Shown here one piece after another: positions 34,701 to 47,429 of a stretch of DNA of 64,000 nt. Position 1 is the first letter of the stretch, and every line of letters starts with the position of its first letter. Both the position numbers and the translations under genes were made by a program. The notes beneath the pieces are model-generated. The model did not search any database. It saw only the letters and a program-made list of their open reading frames with translations, and was not told where the DNA came from. This DNA is from Physcia stellaris (Eukaryota > Ascomycota > Lecanoromycetes > Caliciales > Physciaceae), in assembly GCA_018902385.1 (NCBI GenBank), contig JABSSW010000012.1, forward strand, positions 62,001-126,000, given 5' to 3'.

Positions 34701-37700
34701 CTGATCATTGTCAATCAGGATACTTATTGGGCAGGCTGCATCGAATTGCTGCAATTGTTGAGACCATACCCCGCACAGATCGATAGAAGAAAGACAGTCT
34801 GGAGATCAGTGTAACCGGTGTGATGTCAGCCAAGGTGGACTTGAACAGTGAAAGGTTTAGATGAAACCATACGTGCTACACACGAATGGGCCCATTTCTG
34901 CACCACGGTTAGCGAAGAATCTGATACGCTTGTTTAGACGAACCACGTTACATGGTTCCTGCGTCGTCCTGCATTCAGCCTCCTTCATGCTTTTGGCCCC
35001 AAAATCGCGCGTGCGCTTCTTCATTCTGAACTCCTTTGTTGCATTGACTGAACCTGTTCCTTGCACAGCCGCAATCGTCGTCAACTGCAATCTTACGCCG
35101 GACATGAAGTCCACTGAAGCACACCCAAAAAAAAAGTGCAACGCGTGATGGGAGACACCAGGAAGGAAACGACGCTGTCGGGGAGATTGCGGAGAAGCAA
35201 CTGACGCTACGTTGACTTCGGAATGTTCGTCACGCTGCATGACTAAGTCATGGAGGCTCTGCAGCCAAGCGCGCGATTCGTTTCGTCTTGAAATGTACTT
35301 TAGTATAATTTTATTACGAATGTGTGAAGTCGCATACTCTTTTTATGAAAGTAATTGTTGATTCGTCGTCAAAACAGTTTTTCTGATACATTCATATCTG
35401 TCAAGAAATCATCTCATGTGATGAGTTGATTTGTCAACGTATTCTCGAATCTCGCTAATTGTACATTAGCGTCGCCCAATCATGGAGATCTCGAACGTCC
35501 CGTTATACAGTAGTCGGTTACTGTCGAGCGATGTCACCGTGACTGGGTCGTGAACCTAAAACTCTGTTAAAACGCGAAATGAGAAGCGCAATTCGAAATC
35601 GATTAGTCGAAAATCAAAACTTTTTTGCGTTAATCGTTTGTAGCGCAAAAGAGTCTTGATTTTCGATTATTTAATTTTTCTCGTCAATTTTGTCGAGATT
35701 CACGGAATCATTCTTTCACTGAATTGATTTTTCACATCAAGTCTCGCCGGCATCATCAACCAGGCCCAGAATCTCTGTACAATCAAATCATGGTTTTGAG
35801 GGGCACTTGTTATTGGCGTCGACGAGATCTGATTGAAAGAGTCAATCGGGTTTCAATCATCATCCTCCATACAATCAAAGCCTCCACCAGATTTGGATGT
35901 GATCCAACAGAGTCATGATTATCTCTAGAAGTGCAGGCTACGAGTCATGCCTTCAATTTTCTTTCGTGTCGAGCTTGTAGAAGACGCAGTCGACACGTCC
36001 CTTTAGTCATGCTGATCGGTGTTACCTTATGCTATGCTCTCATTTTCTGGTCAGTGTTTCTGTCTTGCGCGCTTATCGATGACAGTTTTTTCGCGATATT
36101 CGACAGTCGTGAGTCTAAAAGTATTTAATACATTTAGAGAACTTTACGAAGATCAAATTAAGAAAGAAGTCATCAAAGAGTCGCTCTCTATTTGTGAATA
36201 TGTTTTAATAGATTTTGCAAAGACTTTCACAGCGTATCATCAACACACGCTCACAACATGAAAAATCGTTCTTTTTTAACGTTTTTGCGAAATCATGATC
36301 TTTTCAGCGTGCGTTGTCGCTTTGATTTCATTCGTAAATTACGAATATTTTTTTCTTTTTCTTTGTTTCATTGATTTATTTTTTTTCGACACGTTGTCTT
36401 TTAATCCGCATCCGAGTATTTTCTGGCCTGATTACCTCGTGTGGAGACATTGCCGATCGCTGACTTCATCTGCACAGAGTGTCATTCGACGCATCGCTTA
36501 CACGAAACTTTACGCTGATCATTTGACACGATCTGGTGAGATCAGATTTACTCAGACCAGAGAGGGAAAATTGGCAAATGAACTGTATCTATCGCAAGTC
36601 CCCGCGCGAAAGTCATGCACGTTACTGATCGCTTGAAGAAAAGAGGATAGCTAATACAGGATAAATAAAACTGTAACGAACTTGTCATGAAACAATGCAA
36701 ACATTTCATTTTTTCTATTGCGTTGTCTCGTTGATTGCTCATTCTTTTCAAATTATCATCGCCTTCATTGTAAGAATTTGACTTAAGTTTCTGAAAACGA
36801 TCATAAATGTCGTATATTCTACGAGCGATACTATTTCTTGCACTCGTATGACATTCTTTTTACAGATAAGAATTCAAATGAGTTGAGATTTGAGCGCAAG
36901 TCGAAATCGTCTTCAAGACGCGTTTCGAATCGTGCTGAACGATATTTTCGGATACAGTCTGTAAACGATCTTCGGACGCTGAAAAAAAAATGTCATTTTT
37001 CATCAATTTGCGTCATCGATATCATCAACGTCATTAGTTTCTGAATCGCAAGCGCTTTTCGACGCTAACGTGTCTAGAACGTCGTTTGAATAATGAACAA
37101 ATTTTTCTTACTTGCACTGTAGCTAATCACGGAAACAATTATTCTAATCGCTATTTTCGAAAAATTGTCGACAATCTCCTTCTTCATCGTGCAATAATCA
37201 CCAACCTCAGCAATCTAACACTCGGCTCTCGCTGGGACTCGCGCGCCTGTTGTCCTCATACCGTCGAAATTGATAAAGCACTCGCTTTGGCAAAAGCTCG
37301 CGAGAGTCGTCGTCATGTTTGCATCATGGTTGCACTGGTATTGTTAGGATTGGCATCCATTCAAGAGTGGGAAATGCTATCGTTCCAATGACTCCTCTTT
37401 TTTGGCATCTGTTCATACGCATTGACAATATGCCCGCATTCAATAACCCTGTCCCCCCCGCACAGAGAAACAGTCCGGAAAGATTTCACCCAACTCGACC
37501 CAAATAAATTAGAGAATGGGGAGGACCTTCACCAGTATACTAGTATAATTTTCGGTCCAACGAGATCAGTCGACAGCTTCAAAACAAGCATCTAAGCTTA
37601 GACATGCAGCACCGTGTGCCAGATATTTCACGCGATGATTTCTTGAGGTGAGTTGATGAAATACAGACTTGCGATGACTACCTTATGGCGTTTAGAAGCA

Positions 37701-37778
37701 TGTGTAGAGATTATTTGTACTTGAATGCTGAACAGACTTTATGCTCAGAATCGACTGATTGAGAGATTTCTATTCAAA
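31740..37778. other. Gene-poor mixed-composition region
   Basis: GC content is intermediate, with AT-rich stretches at 33540-34130 and 35570-35700. Several short frames exist (for example 33542-33273 minus and 34861-35148 plus) but none has a recognisable domain, consistent splice signals or a neighbouring continuation. No RNA gene or mobile element was recognised. Confidence 0.5.
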
Positions 37779-37970
37779 CTAGAAAGAGTGCTTTGGTGAC
37801 GCGGCGAACCTGGGAAAGCAATCTTTACTGCAAGTTTCGTGGAATATCCGAAAACACTTAGAAATCTGCACCGGTAATCGTGGGTCAGGATCGCACCAAG
37901 ACTCGGGGCCTCCCTTTGCTACTTCCTTTGCTTCTACGGTCATGAAAGTGAGAGACGATGCAATAACCAT
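37779..37970 (-). CDS. Possible small secreted cysteine-containing peptide
   Basis: From an ATG at 37970 the frame reads M-V-I-A-S-S-L-T-F-M-T-V-E-A, a short secretion-signal-like start, then about 50 residues with four Cys (W-C-D-P-D, S-K-C-F, E-T-C-S-K-D-C-F). An in-frame extension upstream has no ATG. It could be a small secreted protein or a chance frame; an upstream exon is also possible. There is no family match. Confidence 0.25.
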   Translation of the reverse strand: MVIASSLTFMTVEAKEVAKGGPESWCDPDPRLPVQISKCFRIFHETCSKDCFPRFAASPKHSF

Positions 37971-37999
37971 GCATGACAGGAGTACTAGTAGATACAAAT

Positions 38000-39215
38000 G
38001 ACTGAAAGTAATTGTTGGAGCATTGAGTCTCCTAGTGACGATGCCTGATGTATTCTAGGCGAGATGTGACTCGTGCACTCACGATGTTTGACATTTTTCG
38101 ATCTAAAATAATTGCGAGAAAAGAAGAAATCGACCAGAAGCTTCAATGAGATAAATGATCATTGTCGAGATTGAAAAATCGAAATGAAATAAGAACGCGA
38201 AATTCTCGAACATTCAAACATTGATTTGACAATTTCAGATTATTTTTCGTCTTTTACATCATGATGTTAGTCAATTGAATCAATGCACATCTTCAGAATC
38301 GTTGCTAACTTGATGAGTTTTAGTCGTGCTGCCACACGAGACTACGATGAATTCCGCTCCAGACATTGATACGTATCCCTTGGCTTTTTGAGTCTGCATT
38401 TGGTAGAAATCCTTCGAACAAACCCCTAGGTGGTGATAAGATAAGCATCTCATTAATCAAATTTCAATGTAATATTTTGATGCGATTCAAGGGTTTGTTC
38501 CCCGAGCAGTAGAGTTTGTTTCCCAACTACGAGAGCCTCGGTAATAAAATGCAGAGTCGATAATAATCCCAACCCACATCTACGTTCATTAGTCTTCTTT
38601 CAGGTGGTGGTCTCATCGGGGCACTCGCACGTCGCTGCACAGAAATCCGTTTAGAACGGCACGACCAAGTGAATCCGCATATGGTACATGTTTAATTGCA
38701 AGATGAATCTCATCCCACGCGTGTAGGTCTATCATTCTTCTGTTAATCCGCATGCAAAATCTCGCACGCTTAAAACCTCCCGCCAATCTATCCGCCTCGA
38801 CTTTCTTCGCACAAACGCCAAGTCAACAGCAGTACGATCAGAGAGCAACCACTGCCCAGCAGTCTAGCTGGCCAAACATGGTGATTCGGTCCTTGCCTCC
38901 GCATGGTAGATTCAGCATCAGTGATGGGATCATGAGATGTGTGATGCTGTGGGTAACATTTGTCTGGTTTGACGAAGATCTGGCGAGATAGTCGAATCGC
39001 GTTATGACTTTTACCGAGATAGCGTTCTGAGCGAAAACTGTGCGTGGGAAGGAGAAGGGTTAATTTTACTTTGACGAATATGCAATGTCGATTGTTAAAA
39101 GTGCGAGTGAAACTGAAATGCTCAAAATACATTTTCTCGCAATGAGATGTCGGAACGCTCAACGTGATAGAATTGAACTTCTTATTCAACGACTCGAAAG
39201 AAAAGAAAAATGAAA
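38000..39215. other. Intergenic, nothing recognised
   Basis: Moderate GC with no frame that I can support on either strand. It separates the gene-poor zone from the terpene synthase locus. Confidence 0.5.
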
Positions 39216-40849
39216 ATAAAATGATAAGAGATTAAACAACGAAAAAAAAAAAAACAAATTTTCATTTCAGGTTCGCTCTTATCACATTCTGTATTTCTTG
39301 CACATAACGTTGCACATGTGCATCGATTGTCTTTTCTCATTGCGACAAATCAGTCAGCGCAAGATACCACTCGTGATAGCGTGTCGTGAGCATGGAATTT
39401 ACCTGGTTGAAGGCGTGCTGCGCTGGCATGCCAGCGGCGCGGCATATGGCAACGAGGTTGTGAAAAACGTTTTCAATCTGCAAAAGATATTGAATGCGTG
39501 AACAATCGAGAGAAGAGTGAAAAAGAAAAAGAGAGTCTACTTTCTTCTTGCAGTAAGAAATGATATCGTTCTGCCTGTAGATGGAGACGGAGTCAGTCAG
39601 ACTGAGAGCTCGTTAAGGAAGAAGAAAGACAATAGAAGGAAGGGAAGGATAAACATACAGCACAACAAAATCGATGCCGAGCTGCTCTAGTGCTTTTATA
39701 GACGGGTTTTCGAATATTTCGTCTGGCAAGTTGATGCGGTGAGCGTATCTGATGATCCGGGAAAGTGTGAATATCAAGAGTATCAAAACTCAAGACGATG
39801 TGCCAAAGAGGTAGAACTGCTGACTCACTCGACTAATGCAAACAATGGGGTCACTCCAGCGGAGCGTCTGCGCGTGGCAAGTTGTTCTTCAAGCGTCGGA
39901 GTCCGATGCTGGCTTTGGCTGTTGACATGCTCAAGCGCACCATTGCAGTAATTTGTCATTGCCTTGAGGAATCGTTTACGGATTCCTTTGAGTTTGTTCA
40001 GATGCATGCTCTTCAATGTGGGATTAGTACATGAATTAGATGGACTTACCCGGTGAGGAATCCTGGATTATGAGACGTTAATTGATACAAGGTAGATCAG
40101 GCTTTCTGAAATGTACGAACCTTCATGAGACGTTCCCAAACCGTATCATGAACCTCAATCAACGGCGTCTTATCTAGCGGTGGGTTCTCGCTCCGCATTG
40201 TCGCGAGTAGACTAGCCATCATCTTCGTGGCCATATGTGGGTCTTGCCGTAGCTCACCGTTGTCGAATGCTATTTCGGCTATCAACACCATTGTATCATA
40301 CGACATTTACACATGTAGTCATGTGCTAAATTAGACGAACCATCGTCCCAAGGAAACACCTGGATTACGCATCAGCTGAGTTCGTATCATTTAAGCAAGC
40401 CTATAACAAAGAACTATACACACCCAGTTGCCCCAATCGCATAATGTGCGTAATCTCTCAGGCTCAGCCTCGGGTGCCGCTACGGAACAGAAATACGAGA
40501 AATCGCATTTTGAGATCTTTCGGTGCATACGCTCGCCCAGATTGCATTTCCTGCGCTTTACTCAGCACTAATTGAACACTTGTTTTGTAGCACTCTTTGA
40601 GAAGAGTGGATAGGTAAGGTGTAGCTGCATCGGGCTATCGAACCTCTCCATCCAGGCTTCCGACTCGGCTTTGATGGTGGCATAATGTGGATTTACTCTA
40701 GGCTTCTGTGCCAGAAACGATACGAACATATCGGGTAACAACACTGGCATAGTTTCCTGATCTGCAAAGTTCGTCGTTTCCACAAGGGTTTGAGGTGAAT
40801 GTTGGGGTGCATGAGCTTTGTCTAATCCGACGAGGTTGGTGACAGACAT
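39216..40849 (-). pseudogene. Sesquiterpene synthase (pentalenene-synthase-like terpene cyclase), probably broken
   Basis: Minus-strand segments in order match class I fungal terpene cyclases. Exon 1 from ATG 40849 includes N-P-H-Y and E-S-E-A-W-M-E-R. A second segment near 40540-40430 has K-C-D-F-S-Y-F-C and C-D-W-G-N-W. The Mg-binding D-D-x-x-D motif (D-D-A-F-D) follows V-F-P-W across an intron. 40285-40110 continues F-D-N-G-E-L. 40016-39836 holds K-A-M-T-N-Y-C and R-R-R-S-A-G-V-T-P-L-F-A-L-V-E. Then come N-L-P-D-E-I-F, an NSE-type N-D-I-I-S-Y and H-N-L-V-A-I-C-R. Such enzymes cyclise farnesyl diphosphate. The C-terminal third appears interrupted by several disabling changes. It is divergent from the MpaB-like gene, with 1.1 kb between the starts. 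Confidence 0.8.
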
Positions 40850-41070
40850 GTCTGCTTACAGGACTTGATACAGATCACCACTAGGGCACGACGGATAGAA
40901 AGAAGTCGTAAGGATGAGTAGAATTCCTTTGCAGCCTTGAGACTTTTGCGGATATGAAGGTACTGAGATAAACACGGAAATGGTTCTCTCATAAGGAGAC
41001 ATGGAAAGGCTGGAAGCTTAACAAGCTTTCTTGCATGATTATGTGAACAATGACATCTGCTGTTTGGCAA

Positions 41071-41143
41071 TGACAGCTGCAACACCGCACTAACAGCCCC
41101 AATATCTCACTGACAGCTGCAATACCCCACTGACAGCTGCAAT
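41071..41143. repeat. 20-bp tandem repeat between divergent genes
   Basis: Units start at 41071, 41091, 41111 and 41131, with consensus TGACAGCTGCAATACCCCAC. Three of the four carry CAGCTG. The repeat lies in the shared upstream region (40850-41925) of the terpene synthase and the MpaB-like gene, so it could hold regulatory sites; that is inference only. The rest of this interval shows no gene. Confidence 0.8.
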
Positions 41144-41925
41144 GTCCATGTAAATCTATTATCCGAGTGGGCGCACATGCGGCAATTAAAAATATACTAA
41201 AGAGATGAAAACCATAGCTGAAAAGCTTGCTTTTGGGAGATAAGAAGCGACAAAGCCTTGGTCAGGAGCTGTAGCGTGAAATGAGGGGAGGAAGATATTG
41301 GAAGTTTCTATCGACCCCCACTCTAGGACCGTCCGCGAAGCTGTGAGAAATTTCACGGCAGATAAAGATGAAGCAAGCCTTGACGTTAGGACCTAGTCAA
41401 AACACATCGCCAGATTAGCAGCCACACCTCAAATCCCTTGCCAGGCGCTCCGACACTCAGTACTCAAATCGAGAACTCCGGACACAACCATCTAACAGTC
41501 TCCCGAAATCCCTTATCATCCCAATTTTGTGCCAACGCAACTCTTGCTCGTTCATTAAGGTAAAGTTATGGGTAATCTTCTCGGCAATTGATGAAGAGGC
41601 TTGCAACTGCCACGGCCGCCTGTAGCCTTTCCTTAAGTTGTCGCGATCGTGCTCGCCAACAGTTGAGCGTGGGAAACTCGAAGCGCGTTTACTATATCTC
41701 GATGCGACAACGCATGCATGAACATGCTGCATCTGTCTCGTTGAGTCTGACAACTCATGCTCTGCATCTGGGTCAAATCTTGACCATATTTCACTAACAA
41801 ATTCTTTTTCCAGATAGATGAATGAGGGCTCATAAGTTGTTAGTTCTGCACATTGCTTTTCGATTACAATCACCTGAGTCAATAATATTCAACACCAAAT
41901 ATTTTCCCAATCTTCAGCGCCAGAC

Positions 41926-43517
41926 ATGAACGAGAGATCTCGAACCAAATGGGGTTACACCTTTCAATGGACTGAGAGCCACATATCGCCAGAGGAGATC
42001 AATCCGCTGAGATATCAGTTTGACGAGTTAGGAACAGCAGTACTTGAAAGACTCCAAGCAACCTCCGCGCGGGATAAGACCACAGACGAGAGCAAGAGCA
42101 ACGGAAAACATGGCAGGCTGGATTTTTATGCTCTGCTCCGTGACCGTCATCAAGAAGACCCTGTGCTGAGCAAGTTCTGGCAAGAGATCAATGCTGTGCC
42201 TGAATGGGTTGATTGGGACCAAATTGCGCGAGGACAGGATGTATTTTATCGATATGCTGTAGCAAATCTTAATGGCTTTGCCCTGCAAGGATTTGTGCAG
42301 GAGAATTCTGTTCGTCTTTCACCCATCGAATGCACTATTCCCATCTCTGGAGGTTTATGGCTGACATCAATCGATAGGCAGTACCAGGGGTCTTAGAAGT
42401 TCTTATCCGTACTGGAAGTTTTTCCCCAAAAATACTTCTCCGTCGTCTCATGGAGACATTCCAATGGCTCCTTCAAGTCACACACAGCCTCTCATCCATT
42501 CAACCAGGTGGTGAAGGTCACGAATCTACAATCCGAATCCGGCTTCTACATGCCTCTGTCCGTCAGCGGATCCTCAAACTCGTGCAGACACGTCCGGAGT
42601 ATTTCGATGTGGGTAAATTTGGCGTGCCCGTCAATACGCTTGATTCGATACATTCTATCGCCATGCTGTGCTGTGACCCGACATGGATGCAGTTGCCCAA
42701 AATGGGGATTGCGCTTAGGAAGCAGGAGACGGAAGATTACATTGCACTCTTTCGGTATGTTGCGTATCTTTTGGCGACACCATCTGAGTATTTTGGGACA
42801 GTGGAAAGAGCAAAGACGGTTATGGAGTCGTTGTACTTGCACGAACTAGACCCGTCAGGGACACCCAAGGTTCTTGCTCATAATTTTGTCACATGTCTTG
42901 CAGACCTTCCCCCTTTTAATATATCACGGGAGTTCCTCGAGGCTGATGGTAGGTGGATGAATGGCGATGAGCTGTGCGATGCGCTGGATATGGGAAAGCC
43001 CGGATGGTATTACTACGCTCTCATGAAAGGGTTTTGCTGGAATGTCAGAACCCTGGCTCTTGTCCAGAGAACATTTCCCCGATTCGATCGATTTATGATT
43101 AACGTAAGTCAATCTCCGCAGCGTCTCTGCCACTGCCGGCGACAATACGGGTAGCTAATGAGGTCATGACCTTTTTCTTAGTATTTCCGACAGCTCCTCT
43201 ACCAGAGCATTATTCTGAGCAAGTCCGGATTAGGTGGGCCAACAGCCTTCGACTTCAAACATGTGCCGCAGATTGGTAAGACAACCCCGGCAAGTCCACA
43301 GCAGAGCCCAGGCAAAGAAGGACGGGCACCGAAGAGAACAGCAGAAAAGTTTCTTCTGATGTCATTCTTAGTTGGATGTGTACTTCAAGCCGTGACTATC
43401 ATGGCGGTTGTGAGACTTGGCATATTGATGTGGCACCGGCTCTTTGCTGACATGTGGGCGATGAAGAGCCATTCTGGAGACGGGGTTCTATCAAAGCTTC
43501 TGCTTGTTCGTAAGTAG
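41926..43517 (+). CDS. MpaB/DUF2236-like ER-bound oxygenase
   Basis: Exons 41926-42309, 42378-43103 and 43182-43517 join without a frame break into 481 residues. Intron 1 uses an unusual GTTCGT donor; intron 2 uses GTAAGT. The protein has V-P-E-W-V-D-W-D-Q-I-A-R-G-Q-D-V-F-Y-R-Y, then R-T-G-S-F-S-P, H-S-L-S-S-I-Q-P-G-G-E-G-H, and R-I-R-L-L-H-A-S-V-R with His186. These are hallmarks of the DUF2236 (latex-clearing-protein/MpaB) family, in which histidine-ligated heme or metal supports oxidative cleavage of prenyl chains. A hydrophobic segment near residues 430-455 (F-L-L-M-S-F-L-V-G-C) may anchor it in the ER. The frame looks intact. Its position beside a terpene synthase fits a role in terpenoid metabolism, but the substrate is unknown. 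Confidence 0.85.
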
Positions 43518-44571
43518 AGGGTAGAAAAAGGTGGACGAGACCTTACATTAATAGGTTGCTACCGTTGCGAATCGAGAGCTTTGAATTAGACAACGAATGA
43601 CTCCAATTGAGTGAATCATGTTAGTATACTAGAAATGAGGTCATGATTCAAGCACTCAATTCAATTTCAGCATGTCTATTCACAACCGAGCCAATCAGCA
43701 CTTCCGTCCAAGGTTTCTCTCAGATCCAGGGTTAGGGCCACTGCCAAGGCTCGCCAAGACCGATGAACACTAAATCGTCGATGGTCACCCAATAAAAATC
43801 ATTTAGAGGATCAGGACCTCACCAAATTTCGGAGAGGGCCCATCGCCATGTTGCGGAATGGGAAATGTCAGCGTTCAAAAAGACCGTGCGTAACTTTCTT
43901 CGCTCGTAAGACATACCTGCTTGTAAGCACCTGAGGTTTCGCGACTCATCGAGTCACGACTCTACCCCCAGATTGTTCGATGGAGAACGTATGGAGGAGG
44001 CAGGGGTCCGGAGTGTAACTGCTCGTCATGTCTTATATGCTGGACTGAAAAAGGTACCGATGTCGAGCTGACGAAACGCAGCGCCACGCCAGCGAATGTG
44101 AAACATGTGGGACCAAAACGTTCTTCGGTACAAGAGCTCAGAGGAATGGGAGCGTCGATATCCTAGAATTTCAGGCAGAGCCGGCGATCAAGAAATTCCG
44201 TGCGTGCACTGACGACGCGTGGTTCCAACAGAGAAGCGAACCTGCTGAGTTCGAAGAGCGCAAAGAGTTCGAGCGCGGCTGGTAAACGGCTCCGAGAGCG
44301 AGAACACCCTACATACTAGAGCATTTCTATGTGTGTTGAGCTCACATAATGGAACGGCTAGTCCGCTATCATACACAGCGCCCTGCCTTGACCTGGACAT
44401 TAAACAGACAGCAATGGATGGTGTATATCCAACAAATTTGTCGATGAACAAGCAAGATCTCAAAGAATGTGATGTGGGTGGACTCTGGTCAATAAGCAAG
44501 TGGTCATCTTCTCTATAAGTGAAACTTCTCCGTGGTAGCCATTTGGTGAACAGTAGCCCTTTCTCTGTATC
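43518..44571. other. Intergenic, nothing recognised
   Basis: Normal GC with short frames on both strands (for example 44499-44188 minus) that lack motifs and codon coherence. It separates two convergent genes. Confidence 0.5.
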
Positions 44572-46033
44572 TTACAAACTACCCTCCTCTGCTCTCTCAA
44601 TCTTCCTGAGCCACTTAGCGATAAGCGAGGCAATTTGCAGATTATTCTTCTCAATGAATGAGAAGTGCCCATTTCCATGGATGCCTCTCGCCCCCAAGTC
44701 AAAATGTTCTACGCCTACCCCTGCCTGCTTTAAGAACCCTACAGTACAATAGTCATACGGTGCATGATAGCTTGCCTCGCCCGTCACAAGCGCAACCGGT
44801 ACCTTCGCTAGATTCACCAGCTTTTTGGCCGGTTCTGCTTGTCGCGTGCAATTCAGCAGGCCCTGCGCTGTGGAGGGGAACACCATGGTCTTTAGGTCCT
44901 GGACAGGATCTTTGACAGGTGGGTCAAACTCTAGAGGTAGTCTGGTGATTCCGTACACTCTCGTCGGACTGGTAAGTGCACTCGCATTCACAAATGGCGG
45001 GCCCTCGGGTTCTATTGAGACGACACCTTTGACCAAGTCTGGGCGTGCGTCAGCAGCTACCCATCCATGGGGTCCAGCTTGGCTGTGCGTTATCAGGATG
45101 CAGGGGCCGATGGAGTCGAGCAATGGGATATCAGCGGCCTTGTTGTTGGCATCGGATATGTACGCGTCGAGCTGGAGTTGCACTTGTGATCGATAGAAGG
45201 CGTCAAAGATAGGATCGCCAGCCAGGCCGGTACCTGGCCATTGGGTGTGGAGGGAGGCTTGTGGCCATTGGAGTGGAGATGTTTTCTCGGAAGCGGTAAA
45301 GATGGCCTGAACGAAATTTGACAGGGGTAATTGCTACTGTGCCTTGGCCTGGGGCCCACGGGGAGCGACCGCGCTGAGGCTGATCGGTGAGGTAGACAGT
45401 GTAGCCTTGATTGAGGAAGTAGGAAGCCCAACCCTGGCGGTTATCGGGGGTATTGAGGAAGTTCTAGAAAGGTTAACGGATGTATCAAGGATTCTGGGTG
45501 AAAATCCTACTGTCCCAGTCTGACCTGCGCCTGCTAAGAAGACTAAAGGATATCTGGATGAGTCTTTCAGAATGGAGATTGCAGCTCGGAGCTAGCGAAC
45601 GATGTCTAGGCAGAAAGTTGCTATCTGCAACTTGAGAGATATTTTCAATGGACTTTGGGTGGGTGTCAGAGACAACGTAAGAGGAGTGGGACTTACTTTT
45701 TGGTCTGCTTTAGAGGAGCCAGCTTTTCGACATAGACCTGACCCGTGAGAACCTCACTGAGTCCAAACCTAGGCTGCGGATTACGTGAGCTTAGCACAAT
45801 AAAGAACAATGTTTCACGGAGCACCTGGGTAACGTTCTCGTAGTGGCCTTTGACACACGAGATTAGCTTACCGCCAGCAAGGGGTAATCAATACTGCAGG
45901 TCATTCGGCGACCCTACCTACCTCCCACGTAGAAATAGGTTCGCTCTGCAACAGCCTCGACTCTTTTCGAGCGTGTTGCCTCGCATGTTACACCAGAAAA
46001 GGAAAGAGCCACAAGCAATGACCGGGGCCTCAT
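44572..46033 (-). pseudogene. Secreted alpha/beta hydrolase with one frameshift
   Basis: Five exons fit: 45922-46033, 45825-45847, 45697-45773, 45511-45553 and 44572-45463. The start M-R-P-R-S-L-L-V-A-L-S-F-S-G-V-T-C looks like a signal peptide. Then come F-Y-V-G-G-H-Y-E-N-V, G-Q-V-Y-V-E-K-L, F-L-A-G-A-G-Q-T-G-T-N-F-L-N-T-P (oxyanion region), V-Y-L-T-D-Q-P, the nucleophile elbow T-H-S-Q-A-G and a C-terminal H-G-N-G-H. The last exon is one base too long: within 45315-45335 an extra base shifts T-P-V-K-F out of the frame that continues A-I-F-T-A-S-E-K. A 16-bp intron there would restore phase but is too short to believe. It is either a recent pseudogene or a sequence error. The substrate is unknown. 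Confidence 0.75.
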
Positions 46034-47429
46034 TTTAGTGTCCGATGACAGGAGCTACGAATTGATAGACAGGTTATGATTACGCGGGAAGTGCAAGGCA
46101 AGAACATCAAGGGGCAGTGATCGCAGACTCTATAAGATAAAAGAGAAGAAACGCATTCTAATCGTAAAAGAAGCACAAGAGATTTTGTACGACGGAAAAT
46201 CATATAAGCGCAAAGGAAGCGGGGTTGTGCCTGTCCTGAGCTTGCAGATGCAGCCAAGAAAGAAAAGACGTTCACACCTCTTGTTTTGAGCTCCAAATTA
46301 TGCGATTTTCGAAATTTCAGGGTCCAATTCGGTGGCGTTTGCACTAGATTTTCAGTCGATCTTTCGATAATGTCGTCAATACGAGCAGATGGCTAGAGCA
46401 CCTCCAGAAACATGCAGCAAGCCGTGGCTTAGGAGCACCAGCACGAACATTTCTGTATGCCGAGAAATACGGAGGATGTGACTCTTGACGATCAACAAAC
46501 CATAGGATTCAAATTCTTACGTAAATTATGGAAATTTCTGCAAATCTAGGAAGGGAGCAGAACTCGAATCCAACTTACCAATTGATTTCAAGTCCTTCAA
46601 CCCTGCGGCCTCCCAGATTCAAGATATACTCTAGGACCCTGCTATCCGGACAGAAGCGACAGTTATCCCACGCCCTGGCATGGTGGGCTCACTTTTAATT
46701 AGCCGGCCGCCCCCGGAACAGCCCCTGATAGCCCGGCACCTGGTCCCGGGGCCGTACCGCCTAAAGATGAGCCCTGCCAGAGCGTGGAATGACATTCAAT
46801 GTAGTTACCATGTGCAGAACGCACTGGATTCTCTTGACGAAATTGAGTTTAATTTCTCATCAAACTTCGATGCAAAGTCGCTCACAATCATGAAGAGAAA
46901 TGCTCACAATTGAAAGAAGCCATATATAGCGAAACAATCCATCATCGATGTCTTGATTTTTATGCACAATAACAAATCGTGATAGTTGTTCGTGTTCAAA
47001 CAGTAGAGAGCAATTAATCGAAGAAGCCTCCGCAGTAGAGCAAGAAGTAGTAGTGCGAGCTACGCTTCGTACGCCATCGGAGATTATGAGAAGAATGAAA
47101 ATCAGAAATCAAGCTGGAAGCCGAGCATTCCTATCATAATGAAACACTCAATGAGATGAGAGTTGTTGAGGGCTGAATGGGAATGGGACAGCTTACACGC
47201 TCTAGCTCAACCGATTCCACCTGAGCTGTATCAGGGTTTACACTCTTCTGAGGGAACAAGACGATTAAGACGTGCAGTATAATCGACCATTGACTAATCT
47301 TCGTCGGTGGGTTTTGATGAGTTGAGATCCTCTAGAGAGCCGCCCAAAATGACTGCTAAAGTCAGTGATTCTTGATACATCATAGAACTAAACCCAATAA
47401 TGAGTCTTATCGATCTACAGTCTTACAAA
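46034..47429. other. Intergenic, nothing recognised
   Basis: Frames such as 46344-46030 minus and 46680-46913 plus have no domain or splice support. No repeat was seen. Confidence 0.5.

Noticed and set aside
45315-45335. A 16-bp intron restoring the hydrolase frame
   Set aside because: Far below the smallest plausible spliceosomal intron; a one-base indel is simpler.
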